From: Fennellomyces sp. T-0311
Lineage: Eukaryota; Mucoromycota; Mucoromycetes; Mucorales; Lichtheimiaceae
Reading direction: 5' to 3'
NCBI GenBank assembly: GCA_025266875.1
Contig: JALLLT010000028.1
Location: 310,001-374,000 of the forward strand
Length of the DNA stretch: 64,000 nucleotides
Positions 25,281 through 38,227 of this stretch are shown one piece after another. Position numbers and translations under genes: made by a program. The notes beneath the pieces are model-generated. The model worked only from the letters and a program-made list of their open reading frames with translations. It had not been told where the DNA came from and searched no databases. Every line of letters begins with the position of its first letter. Within the stretch, counting starts at the first letter, position 1.

Positions 25281-27293
25281 CTAGCAGCCACCCTTGCCAT
25301 TGGTAAGTTTTAGCTCTATGGGAAGTGAGCGATTGCACAACAGGGAGCTGCTTTCGACAGTGGCATCGTATGCTCCATCGAGATGGATTGTTTTCAGACT
25401 TGAGCTCTCACACAGAGCATTGATCGTTTCATTATCGACATATTCGTGTTTGCCAGCCATGTAGACATACTCCAGATGCGGCAATGTTGCAAGTGCCTGA
25501 GCGAACTTGTGCAAAACCGGCCGCATGGATTCCCCTCCACGGATCGACACCTTTTTCAAGCTCCTGATTCCGGCGGCATGCATAATTCCGGTGGACGAGC
25601 GACAGTAATCGAGTTCCAATTCATTCAAGCCTGCGTCGACAGTACCATACGTTGCCAGGAGCCTCGATAGCGCGGGAGAGTCCAGGTCGCCATCGACCAA
25701 CTTGAGGCATCGAAATGTGGTTGCCTGCACCACAGCATCCATGACGACAGGTTCAATCTCCAAGTCATAGATTCGGTCTTCAATGATGAACGTGTCCAGA
25801 TTCGGACACTTTTGCAGGATGCTGGGGACGGATGTCCAGAAGCCGTCCAAGGTGACGTTGGCAATGTAGAGTGATTTGAGGTTGTTCATGCTTGGAAAGT
25901 CGTTTGGGATGGTCACGGTTTGCAGATTGTGGATGGAAAAGTCGTTCCAGTTCCAAAGCAGATGAAGCCTTTCGATCGAATCGCGGTTTTCTTGGAGAAA
26001 TGACAGCAGGAGCGGCACGCGGGTCCAGCCATCCATCAGCGCAAGGTATCGGAACGCATCTTGCTTGTCGTTGACGTATTTGGCCGGGTCAGGAAGGTAT
26101 CGAAAGTTTTCGCGACAGACGGACAAAAAGTCAATCTTGAGTCCCAGCCGCTGGATGGTGTTGAGAACATTAAAGTTGCATTCCTTCAGAATCAATGAGC
26201 GGACGTTGGGCGACCACTGCAACAGCTTTAAAAAGTCGATTTGGCTCATCACGCTGCCTTTTGGGTGCAGATAAATGCTCGTCAGCAAGGTTGTGTGGCG
26301 CAAGGCCAGCAACCCGGCAAAGGCGGTGGCGGACGGACACGTGTATTCGACGGTCCTGAGGTTTCGACAGATGTACAGGATTTTCGCCAACGAAGGTCCG
26401 CTTTCGTACTGTGGCAGATGGAGTTTGATCTCGGTCAATGTCTTTGCCACGTATGGAAGGAATTCACACACTCGGCTATAATTGGGCAATGGAGCGGGCA
26501 CCGACTGGCGTCGATTCCGTCGCGCTCCAACCAAAGAAAGGAGATCGAACCCTCTGCTTCTCGCTTTGGGGGCCAATTCCCGCTGTTCTGGTACTGTGCG
26601 TGCTTCCTCAGTAAGTTCCTTTCCCACATGATAATCCCAAGATCAATTCAACCTACAGTCCCAGTCAATGCTCATGGATTGAAGGTTGGAGAATCCATTG
26701 TTGGCCATCACGCTGTATACTCTTGTCGCCAAGCGCTCGTCGATCGATAACTTCATGGTCCGAATGTGCCCCGATGCCCTTGGTAAAAGGTGGAGCGGCG
26801 CCTTGGGTCCTTCCAGATGGACATCCCTCCAGAACGCGGGGCATTCGGCGATGGTGCTTTGCCAGTGGTGGCTGACAAGAACACATTCGCCGAGAGCGTT
26901 TGCGGGCAAGTAGCTGGCAATCTTGCACAGGATGTCGTAAGGAACTTGCGTGATAATATCCATACGTCGTTCTTGCTTCGTTTTAGCATTGTCCCGCAAC
27001 TCGATCAATTGGCTGCAGTCATCGGATACTAAGGAGATGCCCTTCTCCAGTACGTCGATCGCCTGTGCCTGATATCCCAAACTTGTATAGAGGCTGGCGG
27101 CACGGAGAAAGCCCTTGGAGGAGTTGGGTGCGCACGCCATGAGTCCATGGGCCTCTTCCAACGCTTGGAGCCATTGTTGATTCCTGCCATGGTGCTGGGT
27201 CGACGCGTTGGCGGCATGGCAATGGATTGGGCCTATGGGTTGATTGCCACATTCCGTGGACATAGCATGCAATGACTCCTGGTTACTTGACAT
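25281..27293 (-). CDS. TPR-F-box-LRR protein (Dia2/Pof3-like), copy 1
   Basis: Two exons (27293-26657 and 26593-25281; 63-nt intron, donor GTAGGT) encode about 649 residues. Order of domains: a short TPR-like helical region (about residues 38-95, with YTSLGYQAQAIDVLEKGISL), an F-box (about 114-156, QVPYDILCKIASYL then LVSHHWQSTIAECPAFW), then leucine-rich repeats to the C-terminal KGGC. TPR plus F-box plus LRR is the architecture of yeast Dia2 and fission yeast Pof3, which work in SCF ubiquitin ligases on replication and transcription targets. Whether this copy is an orthologue or a lineage-specific paralogue cannot be told. The same order of parts, and an intron just after the F-box region, occur at 39398-41532 and 59991-62380. 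Confidence 0.82.
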
Positions 27294-28564
27294 TGGGAAT
27301 GAATCGCTTTTGCTTTGGAATGATTGTTGTGGTAAAAAGAAAAAAAAGAACGGGAAAGAAGAGGGGGGTTGAGTGAGTTGTAACGGGAACTCGGATTTCG
27401 CCCTGTCGTGTTACATTACGTTTGTTGATCGTTGCATATGGCTTAATTTAATAACCTCGTTCAGATTGCACCTTTTTTCACCATCGCAGCCTATCCAGTT
27501 GTCCCAGGTGGCTCCTTTTAGGTACATGCTTATTTTTTTTCCTCTGCGTATAGCCCGTGAGAATTATAACGTAATCAGAAGGTCTGCGTTGCTTGTCGCT
27601 TTCTTTTTTTTCATTCATGGTCCATATCGATATTGCATACTATTTTATTTATTATTATTCGCTTTCAGCGATGCATCGGTTCTTTTCTTTTGCATTGCAC
27701 GCTACTCGCAAAAAAGTGGCCCGTGCGCAGCAGTATTAAAAAAACGTGGTCTGACCTGCTGCTGTCGGGGATTGATAAAGTCGGCCGTTTTGGCGGGTAT
27801 AAGGTTTTGTTGTAACCAGAGCACACACCGGTGCCATGGTAAGCCTTTGAGTACAGTGATCAAGTCAAATTGAAATGCGCAAGGTGCCCGATGACTCGTT
27901 TTTTTTTGGTTGCTGTATACTAGCTGTGCAAGGTTGGGTGTCAACCCAGCGGCCACGCGGTTTTAAAAGAGAACGTGCCATGGCAAGTTCATTTTGCGCA
28001 TGATTGTTTGGAGTGACCCAGATGAATCGCAACTCTATCCTCAGTTTGTACGTCTGTTGCAAAAGCTTTGATAGATTCCCATGTACAGTGATATCGATGA
28101 CTCTTCTCTAAAAGGCATGTCCGCTTAAAATCGATGGCTGGTGCAGAATCAAGACATATATGCCACAGCAGCAAAGCATCCATGATGCGTATTTTTAGAG
28201 ATACGTGCTCCGGTTGCTGTTTCACCTCGGAATGAAAGTGTTCCGAATGGTCCGCCGCCTGTCACCATTTGTTTGCCATGTGGCCATAAACGAATGCATA
28301 GCCATCACCTGTCAATAAAGCCAATCACGTTATTTTTTTATATTAGGCGATATTTCACTGATTGTATGCATGGATAATGTCTATTTCCAGAAAAATACTT
28401 GGCCCGATGTCAGCCAATATAGTCTAATAAATGAGATGACTTTGGTCCAAGGTCAAAAGGCTCGACAACGAATGTTTATTTTACGATAAATGACATGGCT
28501 CGTAAGCGTTCTAAATCGCCAATGAGTAACTTTCGACGAGACGGACAAATGATTGGGATTCATC
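27294..28564. other. Intergenic region
   Basis: Upstream of the TPR-F-box gene and downstream of the aldehyde dehydrogenase gene. It is T-rich with many runs of T; the long plus frame at 27373 has no ATG start and a biased Phe/Leu content that reflects those runs. No gene supported. Confidence 0.4.
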
Positions 28565-30537
28565 TTATAGTTTGGCGATGTTCATCTTGACGGCCTTGAT
28601 TTGGGTATAGTTCGCAAGCGCATACTCACCGTTCTCTCGTCCAATACCACTTTGCTTGTATCCACCGAATGGACTGTTCTCGGTAATGACATTGTAACAG
28701 TTGACCCCTTTGGTTGATCAATGATTAATGGTCATGTAAACGGACGTTCAGTAGGTTGCAACACTTACAGACGGATCCGGCTTCGAGGGCATTCGAAACA
28801 GTAATCGCACGTCGAATGTTTGAAGTAAAGACAGCCGCCGCAAGACCATATGTCGTGTCGTTCGCCTTTGCCACGACATCATCAACATCCTTAAACTTGG
28901 AAACGACGACAACTGGACCAAAAATTTCTTCCTTTACGATTCGCATATCCTCCCTAACATCTAATAATGGATAAAAAAACAGTTCAAGAATTACCCCAAT
29001 GCAATTTTAAAGTAGTGAATTTACCTGTGAAGATGGTTGGTTCGATAAAGTATCCTGTGGTTCCGACACGCTTTCCACCATGATAGCATGTTGCACCTTC
29101 CTTCTTTCCAAGTTCAATGTAATTCATCACACGATTAAACTGATTTTGGGAAATCTGAGGGCCTTGGAACGTATCCTTTTGAAACGGATCGCCGACTTTA
29201 CCGGACGAAGTCAGCGCCTTGAACTTTTGAATAAACTTGTCGTAGATGCCTTCTTGGACATAAATGCGAGAGCCTGCGCTACAGATTTGTCCCGCATTCC
29301 GGAAAATGCCTGCACGAGCCCAGAAAACGACTTGATCCAAATCTTCCACATCGTCGAATATAATGTTGGGGGATTTGCCGCCAAGTTCGAGAGTGACCTT
29401 TTTCAAGTTGCTTTCCGCCGCAGCCTTCATAATGGACCGACCGGTGGCCGTGCTGCCCGTAAACGCAATCTTGCTGACCTTCATGTGCCGCGCCAGAGCT
29501 TCGCCTGCCTTTGGTCCGTAGCCCGTAATGATATTGATCACCCCGGGCGGAAACCCGGCTTCTTTGACCAATGCCGCGATTTTGAGCGCGGAAAGAGGCG
29601 TTAGTTCGGATGTTTTGATAACAACGGTGTTTGCAGTAGCAACCGCCGGAGCAATCTTCCATGATAGCATCAACATCTGTGTGTGTGTTTTTTTCTCGAA
29701 TTTTAGCATCATCGAAAGAACGTAAGTCCTTTTTATATATATATGCTTACGGGTACATTCCATGGAATAATCTGAATAAAACAGTGTGTTAGAGCAAGGG
29801 TTCCCTTTTCCTCTGTTCAAATAGAGTACTTACTCCTGCGCACACACCGATCGGTTCATGTACAGTGTAAGAGAGTCGTGCCGAAGTCTCGATCACTTTT
29901 CCATACACTTTATCGCAAAAGCCCGCAAAGTAGCGTCTATTCAAACACAAAATGAACTTTTTTCGACACAGCTGAGTTTGTATCAACTTACAATTGGTTC
30001 ACGACGCCGTGAATGTCGTTACGAGCATCACGAAGTGGCTTTCCATTATCCAGCGTTTCCAAATGTGCCAGATCTTCTGCGTCACGTTGCACGAGGTCTG
30101 CCAACTTGTGCATCAATCGCGAACGTACCTGTGGTTTGCTGAATCGCCACCCTCCGTGAAACGCCTTCTCAGCGGCATCCACTGCTTGGTTTACTTGTTC
30201 AATTTCAGCTACATGTATACGATTTCGCCAAACCCGTAAGGTTATCCGATCGCTTTACTATCATTACGAAAACTGAATTACTTACCGGCTTGAACCGCGG
30301 TAATCACTTTTCCAGTAGCAGGGTTCGTTGTGTCGATAGTATTTGCGCCCGCAACAAATTCATTATTGATAAACAAGCCAGTGTTTACTAATCAATACCC
30401 GTTTCCAAGCAACATGTCAGTAAAAAAAATTTCCTCATTTTTTTTCTTGTTGTGCATGTGTAGATCTAAATATTTCATTTGTACGAACATTGAACTTTAT
30501 ATCCATCGGGAGCAACGATCTCAGTAGCGAATGACAT
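28565..30537 (-). CDS. NAD(P)+-dependent aldehyde dehydrogenase
   Basis: Eight exons (30537-30489, 30387-30286, 30208-29992, 29936-29834, 29771-29751, 29676-29025, 28960-28769, 28707-28565) encode 492 residues, typical of cytosolic ALDHs. Exon 5 is a 21-nt microexon giving IIPWNVP of the conserved PWN substrate-entry motif. Catalytic residues are Glu261 in [12 protein letters not shown] and Cys296 in [20 protein letters not shown] is the nucleotide-binding turn, KEEIFGPV and WVNCYNV follow, and the protein ends [14 protein letters not shown]...IAKL. It oxidises aldehydes to acids. No targeting peptide is seen. The first donor (GTTCGT) is weak, so the first 16 residues are less certain. Confidence 0.92.
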
Positions 30538-30955
30538 ACTTAAAAGGTTATAGGATAGTTGAAAACAAAGAAAGAGAAAGAAAGGGAGGATATGAGCGTA
30601 ATGGGAAGCGGTGGACTGCGATATTGATAAGCCGATTTCATGGCTTATCCAAATTTAGAAGCGAAACACTGGGGGATAAAAGTCGGACACACAATTTTAG
30701 GTTGGCAACAATGCGTTATGGTTATCATTCATTAAGCTTTACCCATATCAGCAAAAGTGGAATTTTGTAGTAGTGTAATTCGATCATAAACAAATGCATC
30801 ACATAGCCGTCTTTCATGCCTTTGTCGTTTCAAGTTTCTGGAAAACTCTGTCATACGTACATATATTTTAATGTGCTATTTTGACCCTTTGTTCCTTTGA
30901 TGGAATACGTCAATCATCTATCTTTTCTCGTAGTTATCCTTCTCATAGATCTAAA

Positions 30956-31249
30956 TTATGATAATTGATCCATCTCTGGAGACGTCTGGCAATGATGCCG
31001 GGTCATGTTCTGCGATGTGTCACTAATCGCAGCGACTATAAAGTCTAGCCCAAATATAGTATCCATTACCGCTACAGGACTAAGCCGAATTATACTTGTT
31101 TTGTCCAGTACAAGCATCCGGGAGTGCACAGAAAATCCTTGCAGCGGCTCATCCATCTCACTTTCAAACATACAATCGATCCATTTTTTTTGGCACCATG
31201 GAATCGCTACCTTCACACCGCGTCTCCCCGATGCTTGCTTCCAATCTGT
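30956..31249 (-). pseudogene. Possible terminal exon or relic
   Basis: A frame that follows a plausible acceptor (GTACAG) at 31250 encodes about 97 residues ending MDQLS and a stop. Part of it (SIIRLSPVAVMDTIFGLDFI) looks by eye like the end of the KH-like segment of the gene at 36232-37447 (the FRLRLTGTHLSAMYAFQAY stretch). No upstream exon was found, so it may be a fragment of that family or chance. Confidence 0.22.
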
Positions 31250-33340
31250 ACACTTGGAAATACGTATTAAAATTTAGATTTGCCAACGTGCCGTTTCAAT
31301 GGCTAATGAGGCATTTACTTGATCTCTTTTCATTTGTACATATTTTTGTCCACTTTTGAATTACCTTATGACATATTTTTTCTTTACATTTTGAAATCCC
31401 ACCAAGCTACCTTTCTGACGCACAATATCTCAGTGAGAATCGTTCCCATACGTAACTAGATAAAGGATGATAACAACGGCAAATGCACTGGGTCAAGGTG
31501 TGCGCAATATGCAAATCTGGATAAAGAAAGTGACGAATGAGACGGTAGCTGGGTTTTCAAGTCGATACTTGACCAGAAAAGTGATCTGTCTATGGGTATT
31601 GACCGAATTTCAACACCAAAAGCTCATCGATTTTGCTCTGCACGTATGCAATACTTGATCTGTCATCATAGACATCGGATCAGCACTGAAACTGCAATAC
31701 TTGTTTCTCCAATGACAGCGACGGAGTAATCGGGTCACTTTGGGACGTCGCTACATCAACATTGTCCTGTGATTGCAACCCTTTATCGTACAGACTTTTT
31801 GTATGTATACTTGAGGATTGCATGAATACAAAACACCGACCTCTTCGGATAAAAAAATCCCGACGGACTAGGCCGGTACAAGCTGCACGATATCAGAATG
31901 TTGGTGACGTTTACAATCCTATGGATCACCACGAGATGCAGCGTGCTCCTACGATAAGCGGTTTAGAAAAACATGGTAGATTTCGCGCCTGACACATCAG
32001 TCGATCGCCCCACCAAAAATACGTCCATGTATCGTATTCCCGACATACACCATTATCCATGGTGACATGCTTTTCCTCAGTCCTTGTTGATATCCGCTGT
32101 TATTGCTACATCAACAACGTATAGTTATCGACTGCCTTATTTGCTTGGTGTGCATCCTTGATTCGGCTTTACCGGTCATGCAGGGCAACTCCGTTAACTA
32201 AGGCTCGGCGATAAAATGGATCTCTGTGCTATTAGACAAAAGTATTCATCTTCTCCGTCACGACGCGACATTAGTATAAATAGGCAGTGGTTTTTCTCAA
32301 TAAAACATGATCTTATTTTTGGTCTCGTCATTCGAAGACCTTTTCTCGTTAAGCGATACCAAATCATGACGTGGTATTTCGCGGTAATTACGTTTAGAAA
32401 TTGTGCGGTAACCGATGATATCCATTAGAAAACGATACTCCATTGTGATTTAGCCAGTTACCACTTTGAAAAAGTGAACAAGTTCGTCTGGATAAACGCC
32501 CTTTAACCCATTGAAATATGCACGCTCCAGATATTACAATTGTGCGCAGCAATGCTTCACTTCCTTGAAAGAAAAAGTTGATAGCTTGAAAGCAACCAAG
32601 TTCGGCGTGGAGTGCGGTGTAAAGTTCCGTATGACGTGCCAAAAGTTAAATTGCGATGAAGAGAGTTCGAGTTGAGTTGCAGACGATAGCACGAATGGCA
32701 TAAGGAATTGGAATATCCTTTTAAGGAATACATTATTTATTGAAATCGTTGGCGCTTTAAGGTTTTTTTTTTGGGATTCTTCGATAATGCAATATTAATC
32801 ATGCGATATCTTTGGACATTTCGTTGATGGCAAGCTCCACATGAAGAAGGTCTTCAAACAATGGCACTAACGCCGCATTTCCATAAAATGTGGGAAGGAT
32901 TGCTCATGTCTTTATGTGATGAATACGCTTGACCATGCTGCTTACGGGAGAAACCTTTTGACATCCGCATTCTCGATATTATAGTGTAAACGCCTTAATC
33001 TCCGGTCTTCTTATGTGCGTGGATTATATTTTATAGCTACTACATAGTTCCACCGATGCTCAAGATATTTTAACATGCGTAGTGGTTAATCATTCAGCAA
33101 GTTATACTTTTTTTTAAGAAAAAAGAGATATCGAGAGTAATCAAACTTGCCCATACATAGCTTACGGATATAGTATATCAAGATTTCTTTTTTATGGCTT
33201 AAAATCTGTAAAATGTATCTTGTACGTAACGCAGGCTATCTGTCAGTTCCGTACATTGGCTGACGAGATCCATATTGATTCTTGATATATGCAGCATCAA
33301 AAATACACTGCGACCAGTTTTGACTGTTAACAAGACTCAC

Positions 33341-33504
33341 CAAATATCCACATCAACGGTCAAAGATCCGCAACCTTGCATGTTACTACTATTCTCAGAA
33401 TGTAGCCGAGCCCTTTCAGTCTCTGGCAATTGTTCCTCACAGATGCCACATGCAGCCTGGACTCTATAAGCTGCTTCAGCCACTTTGTCTATTTCAGCAG
33501 AGTA
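33341..33504 (-). other. Isolated exon-like ORF
   Basis: A 164-nt frame bounded by ATCCAG on the 5' side and GTGAGT on the 3' side. It encodes an Ala/Glu-rich stretch with three cysteines (AACGICEEQLPETERARLH). It has good splice consensus at both ends, but no flanking exons could be joined with confidence. Confidence 0.2.
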
Positions 33505-34411
33505 CTGGATCATTAAAAAATTTTTCTTGTGAGTTCTCGATTTCACAAGACTATTGTGTATATTTGAACAGATTTTGCAGAACCTTATCACCATACCACA
33601 CAACAGTGATATGTTGTAACAAGAAATTTATCTTGCCATTGTATCCACCCTTTGTTTTTTATCCATGCAGCTCTCACAGGTCTTGTTATAGTATCGTTTA
33701 ATAAAAGAAGGCTTTTGAATGGCAAAACCTAAAATAAACAGTGTTTTATTAAGGGAAACTGCTCCTTGTTTATACTAATAGTATATCAGAATAAAGAAGA
33801 TAAATATTTTTGTCTAGTAGCCTAAGAAACTATATTACCGCCAAATCCTTAATTACTTTGCTATCTAATGTCAATAAGATCAAAGGTTATACAAAGCCTT
33901 ATCTAATAAAGTTATCTTGTATAATTAATAAAGCTAGGTCAAGGTTGCATATATAACACTGTAAAAAAATTTTCTTGTAAAATGGCAGTTTTCACAGGAT
34001 TTTACAAGACTTTGTATAATTTTATAGTACTGTCGTGCTACGTTACACTAGGATTTTTTACGGTGTAATAAGGCAACTAATAACTGTATGGCTGTTGATG
34101 TTGTAATAACAATGAATATAAACAAGGACTAAGAAAAAGCATGTAGCCATAGATAATGCTATATGTTGAAAATATAACAACAAATTACTATAATAACTAG
34201 AATTATGGAAGTTTTCCTATATAAGAAAAGTTATTTTTAATGCTTAACTTTTAATAATAAACGCATTGCACAAGAAGCTTAAACACTATGTTTTTTTTTA
34301 GCTAGGATCTATCATAATATGGACACATTTTATATAGCAAAATAAAATAAAAAGGAATTTTGGGGTCGGGGGGTTGATCTGCATTTTCCAATTAATAAAC
34401 ATGCCAGGGCT

Positions 34412-34534
34412 GTTAGTCGAAGGGCTACACTTCCGGTTTCGGAGTATGAAGGTCCGGGTTCAACTCCCGGCGCTGCTTTCCATTAGCGGTTTCGCTGCCT
34501 GGCTGATTGATCCTCCATATATATATATTTTTTT
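34412..34534 (+). ncRNA. Possible Pol III transcript with A and B boxes
   Basis: Within an AT-rich desert, TTAGTCGAAGGGC resembles an A box and GGTTCAACTCC matches the B box (GGTTCNANTCC). The B box sits in a perfect T-arm-like hairpin CCGGG-TTCAACT-CCCGG. A run of seven or more T at about 34527-34534 could terminate transcription. The acceptor and anticodon arms of a tRNA do not pair, so it is not a normal tRNA; a tRNA-derived SINE or decayed tRNA is possible. Confidence 0.3.
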
Positions 34535-36231
34535 GCTCATAAATACCTCTTGTATACCTGTGTCGTAATAGCGTTTGCACCTCGTAGCAGACAATCCCAT
34601 AGCTCTGTGAATGAAGTTCTTGATGTTCATTGAAACGTGTTCCAAAAGCCAATGCAGATCATTTTTGCGCTTGCAATTTACATTCTATTCATCTGCCAGA
34701 CAATCTCACTATAAAAAATGATATTTGTCCTAAAGATAAGAAAACCTTTTGTCAGCAATCAAGTCGAGAGAGTGATGTCCCATCCGGTCGCCGATCCTAC
34801 ATACTAAAGCTTTGGGCGCAAGGTGTGCAGATGAGTACGACCACAAGCTCGGGAACTGGTTCGTTGGAGGAGAGCAAAATATAACTCCAAATCCGAAAGA
34901 AGGCAGTTGTTTGTTATGTGGCAACAGGGTGATACAAAAATTTTTACGGCTGACTCAGGTACCCCGATCCATCGTTGTGCTCAACACAAACGCCCATCGT
35001 TACCTTCGTGGATTTTTCAGCATTTGTTTGGGTCGAGTTCGTCCCCAAGGTGCAAACCGTTTCTGCAATTCTACATAGGATTTAGCTATAATACCTACAA
35101 CAGGAGAGAAGAGATAAATGTTAGCGGATTTAATCAGTAAGGGCAGCATGGAGCATAAGAGATGTGATATTGTAGCCATGCTGCTGCCAAAAGCAAAATG
35201 ATATTGGGTCGGTAGCATTGTTTATGCGAGGGTATGGTTCGCACGTAGGCATGGAATCGAAACTATACTTGGTATTTTGTATGACAAACTATAATAAATC
35301 CAAAATCTCAACACGTAGGTACTGTCCGTCGTGCAATTACTCATGCCTAGAGTTGGGAAGAAAACGAAGAATTACGTAACTGTAAGAGGAGAAATGACCG
35401 GGTAACTTATGTACGCAAATCATGCGGTTGACACGTTAGGCTTATATTGGCGGGTATTATAAAAGCGTTTAGTCATTATTCTATGTCGCGGAGGATTGTC
35501 GTCCAGTTGTACTTGTCTATTGGTACTACTGTGGTTCCAAAAGGCTCCGTAGTTGAGCTATCTAAACTTCGATGGTGTTGACTAAGTGTATATTCTCTGC
35601 AAACAAGGTGTTGTTGCAATCCAGTAAAATAGCCAACACTGATCAGCATCCACACATCAAAAGGGGGCTGCTTCTCAAGATCCGTTTGTGCAAATTTGAT
35701 CGTTTTTAAGGTGTATAAAGCTATTAGCCTTTGGTTGTATGCTTCCTATATCAATACAAGCTTGTGCAGTACCTGATTGTGCCTGTGATATTAGACTGCT
35801 TCTCATCAGACGATGTTTTCCGTATGAACCTGGCTTTCTTGTTACGGAATCACAGCTCATCCACTATTAGAAGGTACAATAGTCTTCGTCAAATGTGATA
35901 GTATGTACTCAGATGACGGTGGCCTACGAAGAGCATAAGCAAATACATGATCCACAAGAACACTTATTGCAACGCGTTTGAGAAGTACGTTTTCGTTGCC
36001 TTGGCATGGTGTTTTGTCGTCCTTTACCTGGGCAACCAGTTTCAGTTAGGAGCTTAGTTGTATTAAAAAACACACAGGCATGCAATAGTACAGCTACTGA
36101 TGAAATGTTACATTTTACCAACAAGTAGGGCGTTGTTTCCTCTGGTCATCAAGTACAACACGCGCCTATCACGTGTTCGAAAACTTGTTATTTATACTGC
36201 TGCAATTGCTACGCGAGTTTTTCACATCACC

Positions 36232-37447
36232 ATGGTTTTCGACATGATACTCAGGATCATCAATTTACTTCGAGCCTGGTTTAATCCCGTAAGCCCAATG
36301 TACTTTAGATTGCCAACACTAACTAGTGTTGTTTTCCAGACACCGAATTTAACAGTATTTGAACTTGAAGATAATGACAGTATTGTTTCGTTTAGCACGG
36401 CTTGTGAGGAGATTGTCGCTCCCGACGATCGTGCATCAGTACCCGCACCCACCGCCCAGAACACCTGTCCCGGCCGTCGTACCCCCAAGGTAGTATCGCG
36501 TAGCTGTTGGTACGAACTTGATGAGTACTTTGATGAAAATCCCGGTGCAGAGGTTGATCCAGCCGTGATAGAGGATCATGACATTGTGCTTCCATTTTCA
36601 AGTGGTAAGTGTTTCCGCTATTCGTCGTGCTAAACAAATACTAATGCGTCCTTAGTATTCTTGCACAAGTGGAGATCCCACGTTGAAGCATTTTCTGGCG
36701 CTAGTATCTCTATCTCCCCTAGCGACTCCCCCGCACAGCACGTCTTCAGACTGCGCTTGACTGGCACCCATCTGAGCGCCATGTATGCTTTCCAAGCATA
36801 CAATATAATAGCAAGTCAAAAGGAGTATCCCAGAGATTGTCAACTAATACATGATCTATAGTTCGACACGTCATCCGATCTTACCAGAACGGTTTGGGTC
36901 ATCTTACAACTGAATGGGCCTTGGATGGCAGATGGCGCACAGGAACTGAAAAGGCGATCGCCCAGGTTTCTGTCTAATGACGGATTTACAGAACCAGCTG
37001 ATCTGCACGTCAGCGTGGGTTTGTTCAGAACTAGTCCTTACCGCACTCTCCAAGATTTATGTCATGTAGTTCATACGCTTGTCAATAATCCTAACTCATC
37101 AGTATACCACTCTCTCCGTAGTACCTTCGAGCTGAAGTTGGACAAGTGCACATGCAGTGGTGAGCCCATGTAAATTGTCTGTCCGGTATGTATTACTGAC
37201 TTGCTGATAATAGTCATCCGTATGGCCCCTACAAACTGGTGTAGCCCTGTCGCCATTATAACAGGTAAATACACTTCATAATCACGTAAAGAAGAGCAGT
37301 GCGCTAGCCTCTGCCATTATCTAGATGTGTTCCGGAACACATTGGTGGACCACCATTTTACTGTCGAACGGTATAGCATGGTATCATATCTGTGACTTTA
37401 TTGCTTGCTTTACTTCCACTAAATCATGTTCTTATAGGCACATATGA
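36232..37447 (+). CDS. Uncharacterised protein, possibly KH-like plus 2H-phosphoesterase-like
   Basis: A six-exon model (36232-36604, 36656-36824, 36888-37159, 37214-37264, 37325-37370, 37438-37447) keeps frame throughout and gives 306 residues. The five introns are 51, 63, 54, 60 and 67 nt with GT-AG ends; the first two contain CTAAT branch-like sites. Splicing the second intron removes an in-frame TAG at 36859. Without the last three introns the protein would stop at 37173 (275 residues). After an acidic N-terminal region comes a KH-like stretch (VEAFSGASISISP, FRLRLTGTHLSAMYAFQAY). Two H-x-[ST] motifs, LHVSVGLF and HHFTVE, lie about 80 residues apart, the pattern of 2H phosphoesterases. 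KH plus 2H occurs in ASCC1-type proteins. This assignment is by eye and unproven; the protein is otherwise unrecognised. Confidence 0.45.
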
Positions 37448-37980
37448 CCGTTTTTAAGGATCCATGTGTCCGTGGCATGCCAGAATCACCATTGGATTTG
37501 GGTTTCGTGCCGGACTTCGGTCCCCTACGGATCAGTTCAGTGGTGGTTTCTGCGAATGTACGGACGTTAACTGGATCTCGCTTCGTATCTTTCGCGGAAT
37601 TCGCAGTCGACAAATAAAAGGTATCATCATTTCGTTACTAAAAAAACACGATTGTATTTCATCGTTGCTTCTTGCGCTTGTCTTTGAACCGGCGGACGGG
37701 AGGACTGGGATTTAGGAAATAAATGCGTGGAAGTATACCGATTGCGCTCCATACAGGCTGACTAAACAGCTTCTAAGTAAACAGCTTTCATGTTCTCGTG
37801 CTTACAATCAAATTTGGTATGTTGAAAGTACGTACTTTGTAAAATATAAATAACTGCGGGCCGATGGCTCGAGCGCAAATATGAGTTACTTTGTATGCCC
37901 CAAATGATTATTACACTGCAGGACGAATGCCAAAGGCATCCTCGGATCCGCGAGATAAGAGCAAAGGGAAGGACCCTATA

Positions 37981-38153
37981 CGTCCTCTACCTATTCAGGC
38001 AGTTCTGAAGACGAACACTATCTAAAATGCCATCACTGGTTCAATACGCAAAAAGATATAAAGGTATAGAGCATTGCATTTAGTGAAGCATATTCGAAAC
38101 TTCAAATATGCTTTCCTTGGTCTTTTTATTCTTTGTATCGTTTGATCCACCTC
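37981..38153 (+). repeat. Dispersed LTR-like repeat, copy A
   Basis: Starts CGTCCTCTACC and ends TTTGATCCACCT. It aligns along its length with 48194-48370 (TTCTGAAGA, AACACTATCTA, TTCAATAC, GGTATA, GCATATNNGAA, TTTATTCTTTGTA). The TATA-like and AATAAAGC-like elements recall a solo LTR, but no TG...CA ends or target duplication were identified. Confidence 0.5.
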
Positions 38154-38227
38154 AGCCAATATGGTGACAGCATATATTACGATACTATGGTCAAATAAAA
38201 TAGTCTATGTGGCCTGATAGACGTATG

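Larger units (their letters stand above)
30538..36231. other. AT-rich gene desert, 5.7 kb
   Basis: No complete gene is supported on either strand. Composition becomes extremely AT-rich at about 33700-34350, then a GC-rich island with tRNA-like promoter boxes appears at about 34410. Isolated exon-like frames are listed separately (30956-31249 and 33341-33504). The remainder has only short frames. Confidence 0.45.

Noticed and set aside
27373..27873. 166-codon plus frame rich in Phe and Leu
   Set aside because: It starts with GTG and its composition is explained by many T runs.
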